A stretch of 5,888 nucleotides of DNA from Bacteroidales bacterium UBA1736 (GTDB lineage Bacteria > Bacteroidota > Bacteroidia > Bacteroidales > UBA932): positions 318 through 6,205 of the forward strand of contig DCIC01000115.1 in NCBI GenBank assembly GCA_002315825.1, read 5' to 3'. Position numbers and translations under genes: made by a program. Below the pieces are notes generated by a model. It had not been told where the DNA came from, did no database searches, and worked only from the letters and a program-made list of their open reading frames with translations. Within the stretch, counting starts at the first letter, position 1; each line of letters begins with the position of its first letter. Positions 1 to 5,875 of this stretch are shown here, one piece after another.

Positions 1-1077
1 GAGATTTCCGCAAAGAAAGGTATCAACGTGGACAAATTGCTTGATAAAGTCCTTCTTGAGACAGACTTGCTTGAATTGAAGGCCAATCCCAACAAGATGG
101 CTCTCGGTGCAGTTATTGAGTCTTCTTTGGACAAGGGCCGTGGGTATCTTGCGACGGTGCTTGTACAGGAGGGTACTCTCAGGCAAGGCGATATGGTGCT
201 TTGTGGCAGTTACTACGGTAAAGTCAAATCCATTTTCAATGAAAGAGGACAGAAAGTGGAATATGCTGGCCCTTCTACACCTGTTTCAATATTGGGACTC
301 AATGGTGCTCCCGCTGCCGGCGAGAAGTTCAACGTGCTCGCAGATGAGAAAGAGGCAAAGTCTATCGCCAATAAGAGAGAGCAGCTTATCAGAATACAGG
401 GTATCAAGACCCAGAAGCATATGACTCTCGAGGAGATAGGACGGCGTATAGCCATCGGCAACTTCAAGGAGCTCAATGTCATTGTCAAAGGTGATGTGGA
501 CGGATCTGTTGAGGCTCTCTCGGATTCTCTTATCAAGCTTTCTACTGAGGAGGTCAAGGTCAATGTGATTCATAAGGCCGTAGGCGCGATATCCGAGTCG
601 GACATCCTGCTCGCTGAAGCTTCTGATGCCGTTATCATAGGATTCCAGGTACGACCTTCAGTAGATGCCCGCAAGACCGCCGAGAAGGAAGGTATCGAAA
701 TCCGTCTGTATTCAGTCATCTATGACTGTATCAATGAAGTCAAGGACGGTATCGAAGGTATGCTCGAGCCTGAAAAGAAAGAGGAAGTCACAGCATCTGC
801 TGAAGTCAAGCAGACCTTCAAGATCAGTAAGGTCGGCACTATCGCCGGCTGTCTTGTAAGGGACGGAAAGATGACAAACAAGACTCAGGTCCGACTGATT
901 CGAGACGGTATTGTAATCTATACCGGTGAACTTTCTTCTCTTCAGAGAGGCAAGGATGCGGCCAAGGAGGTGCCTTCCGGTATGGAGTGCGGTATCGGTA
1001 TCGCCAACTTCAATGATATCAAGGAAGGTGACGTGATAGAGGCATATCATATCATTGAAATCAAGAGAACTCTGTAG
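1..1077 (+). CDS. infB: Translation initiation factor IF-2, C-terminal part (5' end outside window)
   Basis: IF-2 is the cytoplasmic GTPase that brings initiator fMet-tRNA to the 30S subunit and promotes subunit joining. The frame is open from base 1, so the 5' end, including the N-terminal region and most of the G domain, lies outside. The 358 visible residues begin at the end of the G domain: the SAK motif (G5) is at residues 3-5. Next comes the beta-barrel domain II (about 30-120, with GAVIESSLDKGRG and EGTLRQGD). Domain III has GDVDGSVEALSDSL at 164-177 and YSVIYDCINEVK from 237. The fMet-tRNA-binding C2 domain has TIAGC near 280 and MECGIGIANFNDIKEGDVIE at 328-347, ending in the usual EIKRTL. 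It lines up with E. coli IF-2 as I recall it, without frameshift or missing block. The GTG at base 28 is internal and not the start. The stop TAG overlaps the GTG start of the next gene by one base. Confidence 0.98.
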   Translation, partial: EISAKKGINVDKLLDKVLLETDLLELKANPNKMALGAVIESSLDKGRGYLATVLVQEGTLRQGDMVLCGSYYGKVKSIFNERGQKVEYAGPSTPVSILGLNGAPAAGEKFNVLADEKEAKSIANKREQLIRIQGIKTQKHMTLEEIGRRIAIGNFKELNVIVKGDVDGSVEALSDSLIKLSTEEVKVNVIHKAVGAISESDILLAEASDAVIIGFQVRPSVDARKTAEKEGIEIRLYSVIYDCINEVKDGIEGMLEPEKKEEVTASAEVKQTFKISKVGTIAGCLVRDGKMTNKTQVRLIRDGIVIYTGELSSLQRGKDAAKEVPSGMECGIGIANFNDIKEGDVIEAYHIIEIKRTL

Positions 1078-2084
1078 TGAACGAACTGAGTGTTATATTG
1101 AAGGCCGTCTCTCTGGCAGATTTGTATGACGCAGAGGCGGCTTTCTTTTCATCGAAACCTGGATGGAAGTATGTACTGAAGAGATATTTCCTCAGTGAAG
1201 TGCATCCTGAAGCCAGGCAGCAGCAGGGCGCTGTGTCATATATCGTACAGCCGCCATTGGATGGCAGCGGGGTGGCTGTATGGATTTATCTTGTCAGCGG
1301 AGCCGAGGTGGAATATTCCGACTGCTTGACCGTTGTGAAAAGTGAGGGCAATGAATTCTACTGGAAGGCCGGGCTTGTTGCTTCCGGCGCTGACTCTGCA
1401 AGTCAGACATCTTCGATTCTCGAGGATTACGAACTCTTCCTTTCGGAGCGGGGTATGAATATCGCTGACAACTGTTTGCGCACTTGGTTTTTTGTTGATG
1501 ACATAGACAATAATTATGCGGGGATGGTCCGTGCCCGGAGGGAGAACTTTGAAAAATGCGGTCTTTTGCCTCAGACTCATTATCTGGCAAGCACCGGTAT
1601 CTGCGGCACTCCGCTGAAAGAAGGTTGTTTTGTTCAGATGGACGCCGTGGCCGTGAAAGGACCGGCGGCATTGACTCAGAAATATCTGTATGCCCCAGAG
1701 TATCTTAATCCTACCTACGAATACGGCGTGACATTTGAGAGGGGGGTAAATGTCGAGTATAATGGAGAAGTCCATACCATTATTTCCGGAACAGCCTCTA
1801 TTGACAATAAGGGTAATGTCCTGTACCTCTCGGACGTGGTTTCTCAGACGAGGCGAATGTGGCTCAATGTCGAGAAACTGCTTGAAGAGGGCGGATCAAG
1901 TTTTTCCGACCTCGGGCATATTCTGGTGTATCTGCGCAATAGGGAAGACTATGCGCTGGTCGCACCTATGTTTGCGGAAAAATTTGCGGATGTGCCCTAT
2001 GTGATACTTCTCGCTCCTGTGTGCAGACCTGATTGGCTTATTGAGATGGAATGCGTGAGCCGTACGGGACTCAAAATCGGATAA
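1077..2084 (+). CDS. FkbO/Hyg5/XanB2-like chorismatase-type protein with C-terminal RidA/YjgF-like domain
   Basis: This 335-residue protein starts at GTG (1077-1079), overlapping the infB stop as TAGTG, which suggests coupled translation. Its length and plan match FkbO/Hyg5/XanB2 enzymes, which convert chorismate to a hydroxybenzoate or dihydroxycyclohexadiene carboxylate plus pyruvate. The N-terminal half (about 1-180) has RTWFFVDDI at 135-143, then YAGMVRARRENF at 147-158 and ASTGICG at 171-177, patterns I recall from that family. The C-terminal half (about 210-330) is RidA-like: SGTASID at 237-243, SQTRRMWLNVEKLLEEGG at 256-273, and APVCRPDWLIEME at 313-325. The CRP motif supplies the arginine (R317) that binds a substrate carboxylate in Rid proteins, and E323 sits at the usual acidic position. 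No signal peptide or membrane segment is visible, so it is probably cytoplasmic. Fold assignment is fairly sure. Chorismatase activity is inferred, and a plain Rid-type deaminase or a non-catalytic homologue remains possible. Its 3' end overlaps the convergent phosphoesterase gene by 14 bp. Confidence 0.8.
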   Translation: MNELSVILKAVSLADLYDAEAAFFSSKPGWKYVLKRYFLSEVHPEARQQQGAVSYIVQPPLDGSGVAVWIYLVSGAEVEYSDCLTVVKSEGNEFYWKAGLVASGADSASQTSSILEDYELFLSERGMNIADNCLRTWFFVDDIDNNYAGMVRARRENFEKCGLLPQTHYLASTGICGTPLKEGCFVQMDAVAVKGPAALTQKYLYAPEYLNPTYEYGVTFERGVNVEYNGEVHTIISGTASIDNKGNVLYLSDVVSQTRRMWLNVEKLLEEGGSSFSDLGHILVYLRNREDYALVAPMFAEKFADVPYVILLAPVCRPDWLIEMECVSRTGLKIG

Positions 2085-2928
2085 CTTCCTCTCTGATATC
2101 GTTTCCTATGTGGAGGACCGAATAGGAGGCGTTTCTATTGCCGTCCTCCATACTGTCCAGTATTACGTATTTCACGGCCTTGAACGAATCTTCCTCGCGG
2201 ATGTGCAGATGCCCTGTAAGCACCAGGTCCACAGAATTGTCCGCGAACAGTTTTCCAAGCAGTATGGTTTGGTCCATAGGGATGGTTCCGGCCATATTGA
2301 GAGCGGCATTCTGAATATTGAAACAGCAATGGGTGAATATCACTATGTTTCTGTAAGTCTCTTCTTTTGTGATCTTGCCGAAGACGGTACTCTCAAGCCA
2401 ATCGGTCTGATCCTTTCCGATATTGTTGCTTGCCGAATCAATTGATATGAAAAGGTCTTTCGCTCCCGATGGAGTGCAGATCTCCAGAAGATAAGAGGAA
2501 CTGCCGAAGTGTTTGAGGAAATTGTTCCATTCTCCCCAGAGCAAGTCGTGATTGCCTGCAGTAAAATACATTCGGTTCTTTATTCCGGATATGTGATCCT
2601 CAATAAGTTTGTATTGGTCTCTGCCTCCGGAAATATCACCCAGACATAATATGGCCGTTATGCCTTCAGGGTCACCCAGACAATCGCTGCAGAATCTGTC
2701 AAGATTGTCAGTGGAGCCGTTGATGTGCAGGTCTGAACAGACAAAGAGACGATACTCGTCAGTGCTGCTCTCTATGCGTTTTGCGAAGCCGGATGGGTTG
2801 AGCTTCATAGAATCGGCGAAGCGAGAGTCTGCTGTGGGGCTGGTGGAGACAAATATCCCGACAAAATCAATCTTGTTGCAGGATATGAGATTGATTGCGA
2901 CCAAAGATATGAAGATCAATCGTTTCAT
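2071..2928 (-). CDS. Metallophosphoesterase lipoprotein (calcineurin-like)
   Basis: This 285-residue protein has the full calcineurin-like metallophosphoesterase motif set: D-x-H at 66-68 (SDLH), GD at 97-98 (CLGDISGG), GNHD at 125-128, a lone His at 200 (IFTHCC) and GHLH at 239-242. These residues normally hold two metal ions and cleave phosphomono- or diesters. The substrate cannot be told from sequence. The N-terminus is a short lipoprotein signal: two basic residues (K2, R3), a hydrophobic stretch, then the lipobox L-I-S-C with Cys17, so the mature protein should be lipid-anchored in the envelope. No acidic run follows the cysteine, so surface export is not indicated. I chose the ATG at 2928 because it gives this signal peptide and forms an ATGA overlap with the upstream barrel gene. 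The frame stays open to 3090, but that extension lies inside the barrel gene and looks non-coding. The 3' end overlaps the convergent chorismatase-like gene. Confidence 0.9.
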   Translation of the reverse strand: MKRLIFISLVAINLISCNKIDFVGIFVSTSPTADSRFADSMKLNPSGFAKRIESSTDEYRLFVCSDLHINGSTDNLDRFCSDCLGDPEGITAILCLGDISGGRDQYKLIEDHISGIKNRMYFTAGNHDLLWGEWNNFLKHFGSSSYLLEICTPSGAKDLFISIDSASNNIGKDQTDWLESTVFGKITKEETYRNIVIFTHCCFNIQNAALNMAGTIPMDQTILLGKLFADNSVDLVLTGHLHIREEDSFKAVKYVILDSMEDGNRNASYSVLHIGNDIREEVIRF

Positions 2929-3629
2929 TGCTTCTTGCCAAAATAATAACTTACCCCTGCGTGAGCACCGAAAGCATATATGCCACCCTGCATACTGAGC
3001 ATCCCAATATGCCTGAATTCGAGCTCTCCTTGCAGCGACACTCTGTCGCTGAGGTCGAAATGTCCGAAAAGAAAGAATATGGGCGACCACATATGTTCAA
3101 TCTCATAGGGAGTGTAGTTGGATACCGCTACACCGAGATTCCATTTTGATTCTGAGGACTTGATGCAAGCGGATCCTCTGTATAGAAAGTCAATAGTGGC
3201 GCTGAGATTGTCCCGGGCCTCACTCCTGTCATAAACTTTCATCGCATAGGCTCCGAATTGGATGCTGAAATATTGCCTCTTGTACCCGGCAGAGAGGGCT
3301 CCGGCAAGCTGAGATGTTTCATACTCCTTTAGTGAACGGTGCAGGATGGAGCCGTCCAAAAAGAATCTTCCTCCGCCTACCGTGAATCCGGGTCTGGCTG
3401 TTGCTGATACGGCATATATTCCGGGTATGAGGATTTCGGCGGCGGCTTCTGCGGTAAAGTACTCTCCTATGGGTATGGATGCCCCCAAGTCGAGGCCGGC
3501 AAAACTTTGTTTCAATGAATTTGTCCTGAATACCCCATCGGCGCTGACAGTGGCTTTTTCCGGCCAAGATTGTCCGGATGCCGGAAACAGCACAGTGAGT
3601 GTCAGTAGGATTGTCAGGAAGCGTTTCAT
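2925..3629 (-). CDS. Secreted, probable outer-membrane beta-barrel protein of unknown function
   Basis: I do not recognise a named family for this 234-residue protein. Residues 1-19 form a classical signal peptide (MKRF, a hydrophobic Leu/Thr-rich core, then PASG before Gln20, with Ala at -3 and Gly at -1). The rest contains no hydrophobic helix but many short stretches of alternating hydrophobic and polar residues, rich in Gly, Tyr and Phe. Examples are about 43-52, 70-80, 83-93, 108-116, 119-131, 163-170 and 195-205. It ends with a strand AGVSYYF followed by GKKQ. That is typical of small outer-membrane barrels of Bacteroidota. It is first in a two-gene operon: its TGA overlaps the ATG of the phosphoesterase lipoprotein (ATGA), suggesting the two act together in the envelope. 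A TACCTTTG promoter box lies six bases before its ATG. Outer-membrane location is inferred from composition, and a periplasmic beta-rich protein is the alternative. Confidence 0.78.
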   Translation of the reverse strand: MKRFLTILLTLTVLFPASGQSWPEKATVSADGVFRTNSLKQSFAGLDLGASIPIGEYFTAEAAAEILIPGIYAVSATARPGFTVGGGRFFLDGSILHRSLKEYETSQLAGALSAGYKRQYFSIQFGAYAMKVYDRSEARDNLSATIDFLYRGSACIKSSESKWNLGVAVSNYTPYEIEHMWSPIFFLFGHFDLSDRVSLQGELEFRHIGMLSMQGGIYAFGAHAGVSYYFGKKQ

Positions 3630-3635
3630 TATCTA

Positions 3636-3643
3636 CAAAGGTA
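3636..3643 (-). promoter_or_regulatory. Candidate Bacteroidota -7 promoter box (TACCTTTG) for the barrel-phosphoesterase operon
   Basis: On the minus strand TACCTTTG matches the Bacteroidota consensus TAnnTTTG exactly and lies six bases before the ATG at 3629. No clear TTTG -33 element is seen 19-21 bases further upstream, where the sequence is AT-rich and belongs to palindrome R1. If used, transcription would begin almost at the start codon, giving a leaderless or nearly leaderless mRNA. Confidence 0.5.
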
Positions 3644-3644
3644 A

Positions 3645-3787
3645 GTCATTCTTAAAAAATAACGTGGTAATCTTTGTGAATCTTGTCCAGTCTTATGAAA
3701 GTTTCATTCGGCCACGTAGCTACGGCTACGCGCCTTCATTCAACTTCCATAATCCAAGGACAATCTTTCATAAATCTTTATCAACTT
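3645..3787. repeat. Palindromic repeat element R1 (long imperfect hairpin)
   Basis: This fills most of the divergent intergenic region between the barrel gene and the MATE gene. It matches R2 (5179-5320) in the same orientation over about 143 bp, with nine substitutions and one single-base indel by my count, so about 93% identical. It contains the 38-bp family core at 3704-3741, which differs from the R2/R3 core at three positions. Within the core, CGTAGC (3715-3720) and GCTACG (3725-3730) form a perfect stem around TACG. The two arms are imperfect reverse complements (for example CTTGTCC at 3682-3688 against GGACAAT near 3768), so the whole unit could fold into one long hairpin. Its outermost ends pair less well than in R2, suggesting an older or decayed copy. 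Its left end reaches to within two bases of the barrel gene's promoter box. Confidence 0.85.
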
Positions 3788-3827
3788 CAAAATCTCAAAT
3801 AATGAAAGAAAACTGGAATTTAGATTG

Positions 3828-3835
3828 TATTTTTG
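3828..3835 (+). promoter_or_regulatory. Candidate Bacteroidota -7 promoter box (TATTTTTG) for the MATE gene
   Basis: TATTTTTG matches TAnnTTTG exactly and ends eight bases before the ATG at 3844. No convincing -33 TTTG is present upstream. The box lies downstream of the other in-frame ATG at 3802, so if it is the promoter the translated gene must start at 3844. This and the similar box on the opposite strand would both give nearly leaderless transcripts. Confidence 0.5.
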
Positions 3836-3843
3836 CGCCCGCT

Positions 3844-5178
3844 ATGAATGTAGAACTGTCGGGTCATTACGGATATAAGAGAATTCTCATAACTATGTTT
3901 CCTATGGTTGTGATGATGGTTGTGATGTCCGTGTATTCTATCATTGACGGCGTGTTTGTTTCCAATTACGTCGGCAGCACCGCTTTTGCTGCGCTTAATT
4001 TTGTGTGGCCTGTGATCGCGATGTTTGCAGTCTTTGGAATTATGATAGGGACTGGAGGCAGCGCTCTGGTGTCAAAGACTATGGGTGAGGGAAAGCAGGA
4101 CGAGGCTGACAGGATTTTCACTATGCTTGTCAGGCTGTCTCTGTATGTGGGAATTGTGCTGACCCTGTTGCTTGAATTGTCAATGCGGCCCCTGGTTTTG
4201 TTTCTCGGCGCGGAAGGGGAGATGGTTCAGATGTCTGTTATGTACGGGAGAATAATGAGTGCGGCTCTCCCTTTCCAGATATTACAAATGGAATTCCAGT
4301 CTTTTTATATGGCGGCGGAGAAGCCCCAGCTTGGCACTTTTATCAGCATTGTCAGCGGAATTCTCAATGTCGTTCTGGACTTTTTCTTCATTGTTGTATT
4401 TGGATGGGGACTTGCTGGAGCTGCCGTTGCAACGGCTATTGCCATAGCGTTCGGAGGTATTTACCCTATCGTGCGTTTCTCCTCGTCGGACAATGGCACC
4501 AGGCTCCATTTCGTGAAAGGGGCCAGGATGAATGGACGCTATATTGTGAAGACCTGCACCAACGGTCTGTCCGAGTTTGTGGGCAATGTCTCTCTGAGCA
4601 TAGTGTCCATTTGTTATAACGTGCAGTTGATGAAGTATATAGGTGAGAACGGAGTGAGTGCGTACGGTATCATTATGTATATTGCCTTTATCTTTGGTTC
4701 TGTGTTTATTGGGTATAATATGGGCATTTCTCAGATTGTTGCATACAATTATGGGGCGGACAATAAATTCGAGATGAGAAGCCTTTTGAATAAGAGTCTT
4801 GTTATTATTTCACTGACTGGCCTTCTGATTTGTGTGGTTTCGGAATTGAGTTCGGGGGTGCTGGCCAGGGTGTTTGTTGGATATGACGCCGAGCTTGTCA
4901 GTATCACCCGGAGAGCTGTCCGCATTTATATGCTTTGTTTTCTTATTTGTGGTATCAATATGTTCTGCTCAGCCTGGTTTACGGCCTTGAATAATGGTAT
5001 CGTGTCGGCTATTGCGGCATTTGCCCGTACTCTTGTTTTTGAACTGACGTCCATTTTTGTTCTTCCTCTCTTTTTCGGTATTGACGGAATCTGGATGTCT
5101 GTCAATGCTGCGGAGATAGCATCTGCTATTGTGGCGGTTTCTCTTTTCCTTGGTTTCCGTCGCAGATACGGGTATTAA
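3844..5178 (+). CDS. MATE family efflux transporter (MepA-like), 12 transmembrane helices
   Basis: This 444-residue inner-membrane protein belongs to the multidrug and toxin extrusion family, which exports cationic drugs or metabolites in exchange for H+ or Na+. It shows the two-fold MATE layout of hydrophobic helices. Helix 1 (about 13-35) leads into YSIIDGVFVSNYVG at 31-44. Helix 2 ends in IGTGGSALVSKTMGEG (68-83), and the matching loop in the second half is IVAYNYGADNK (298-308). AAEKPQLGTF (157-166) and FTALNNGIVSAI (379-390) are the repeated helix 5/11-like segments, and it ends with RRRYGY. Length is normal for the family. I chose ATG 3844 because the N-terminus then reads MNVELSGHYGYKRIL, as I recall for close relatives, and because a TAnnTTTG box precedes it. 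ATG 3802 would add 14 unlikely residues. The frame is open back to 3346, but that part is palindrome R1 and antisense to the barrel gene. Substrate cannot be predicted. Confidence 0.95.
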   Translation: MNVELSGHYGYKRILITMFPMVVMMVVMSVYSIIDGVFVSNYVGSTAFAALNFVWPVIAMFAVFGIMIGTGGSALVSKTMGEGKQDEADRIFTMLVRLSLYVGIVLTLLLELSMRPLVLFLGAEGEMVQMSVMYGRIMSAALPFQILQMEFQSFYMAAEKPQLGTFISIVSGILNVVLDFFFIVVFGWGLAGAAVATAIAIAFGGIYPIVRFSSSDNGTRLHFVKGARMNGRYIVKTCTNGLSEFVGNVSLSIVSICYNVQLMKYIGENGVSAYGIIMYIAFIFGSVFIGYNMGISQIVAYNYGADNKFEMRSLLNKSLVIISLTGLLICVVSELSSGVLARVFVGYDAELVSITRRAVRIYMLCFLICGINMFCSAWFTALNNGIVSAIAAFARTLVFELTSIFVLPLFFGIDGIWMSVNAAEIASAIVAVSLFLGFRRRYGY

Positions 5179-5326
5179 GTCATTCTAAAAAATAAGTTGG
5201 TAGTCTTTGTGGATCTTGTCCAGTCTTATGAAAGTTTCATTCAGTCACGTAGCTACGGCTACGCTCCTTCATTCAACTTCCATAATCCAAGGACAATCTT
5301 TCACAAATCTTTACCAACTTATTTTT
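5179..5326. repeat. Palindromic repeat element R2 (long hairpin with 15-bp perfect terminal inverted repeats)
   Basis: This begins at the base after the MATE stop codon. Perfect 15-bp inverted repeats, AAAAATAAGTTGGTA (5188-5202) and TACCAACTTATTTTT (5312-5326), bound it. Inside, the arms stay imperfectly complementary down to the core at 5237-5274, whose centre is CGTAGC-TACG-GCTACG. TCATTC occurs on both sides (5180-5185 and 5330-5335), possibly a target duplication, though the motif also occurs within the core. The A-tract, stem and T-tract arrangement could act as a bidirectional transcription terminator for the MATE gene, but the stem base is AT-rich, so this is uncertain. R2 is about 93% identical to R1. 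Confidence 0.88.
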
Positions 5327-5507
5327 ACATCATTCCTTCGAAGTTGTTTTGAAATAATAGCTCTCGTTCGCTATGATTCTTTTTCGGTCTTTTGATTCCG
5401 TCATTCAGTCACGTAGCTACGGCTACGCTCCTTCATTCCGGAACCAAAGCCCAAGAAAAATCTTCTAATGGCAAACTTCGGCAACCATTTCAAAACAACT
5501 AAGATGT
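5327..5507. repeat. Palindromic repeat element R3 (same core, unrelated self-complementary arms)
   Basis: This lies directly after R2. Its core at 5401-5438 is identical to the R2 core over 38 bp, but the arms share no obvious similarity with those of R1 or R2. They nevertheless pair with each other: AGTTGTTTTGAAAT (5342-5355) is the exact reverse complement of ATTTCAAAACAACT (5487-5500). GATTCTTTTTCGGTCTTTTG on the left also resembles the reverse complement of the right arm between about 5439 and 5465. ACATC (5327-5331) and GATGT (5503-5507) close the structure. No protein-coding signal is visible. Confidence 0.82.
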
Positions 5508-5531
5508 AATCCACGTTCTGGACATTTAGGG

Positions 5532-5596
5532 GAGGATGACAAATATGCCTCTAAAAACAAGAGTCACCCTCTTTACAATGCATAGTGAACAGGGTG
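5532..5596. repeat. Overlapping, mutually exclusive inverted repeats
   Basis: GAGGATGAC (5532-5540) pairs with GTCACCCTC (5563-5571) with one mismatch. CACCCT (5565-5570), within that second arm, can instead pair perfectly with AGGGTG (5591-5596). The two pairings exclude each other. No T-tract and no adjacent gene make this a recognised attenuator, so only the inverted repeats are claimed. Confidence 0.35.
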
Positions 5597-5813
5597 CTTT
5601 CTCAAATATGGAACTATTGGTCAGCCCCCTATCTATTGTACCTCAGTTGCTTCGGGGCCTTTTGTCAATCAGAATCTTCTTCTTTGTCATTCCGGGGTAA
5701 TTCTTAGCATAATCTCCCCGATTTCAGCATCAGAACCTACAAACTGGGTGAAAAATCCGCATCTCTCCCCCGATTCACATCAATTATTGTCATTCCCGCA
5801 TTATGATGTTCAT

Positions 5814-5875
5814 TTTCTCCATCCTAGCAACTCTATGCTGGAGAAATCCCCGAAAATTATACAATTTCTCCATCC
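5814..5875. repeat. Short direct and inverted repeats of TTTCTCCATCC
   Basis: TTTCTCCATCC occurs at 5814-5824 and 5865-5875. Between them TGGAGAAAT (5839-5847) is the exact reverse complement of ATTTCTCCA (5864-5872) and pairs over eight bases with TTTCTCCA (5814-5821). The middle copy could therefore pair with either neighbour. The cluster is at the window edge and may continue beyond it. Confidence 0.5.

Noticed and set aside
1236..1775. 179-codon minus-strand frame opposite the chorismatase-like gene
   Set aside because: It is a shadow of a well-supported plus-strand gene. It lacks recognisable motifs and has no promoter or neighbour context.
2929..3090. 54-residue N-terminal extension of the phosphoesterase
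   Set aside because: It lies inside the barrel gene in another frame and would bury the lipoprotein signal peptide. The ATG at 2928 gives a proper lipobox and an ATGA overlap.
3346..3843. N-terminal extension of the MATE frame to a 610-residue protein
   Set aside because: The extension is antisense to the barrel gene and then runs through palindrome R1. It has no MATE-like content, and family members begin near MNVELSGHYGYK.
5207..5395. 62-codon plus-strand frame across R2 and the start of R3
   Set aside because: It is made almost wholly of palindromic repeat sequence and has no protein family features. It is a chance frame through the repeats.
3645..5507. CRISPR array
   Set aside because: The repeated units are only three, are irregularly spaced, are long palindromes, and have no regular spacer pattern or cas genes nearby.
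5536..5700. 54-codon plus-strand frame (MTNMPLKTRV...)
   Set aside because: The purine-rich GGGGAGG abuts the ATG too closely to act as a ribosome site, the peptide resembles nothing I know, and its end falls in repeat-like sequence.
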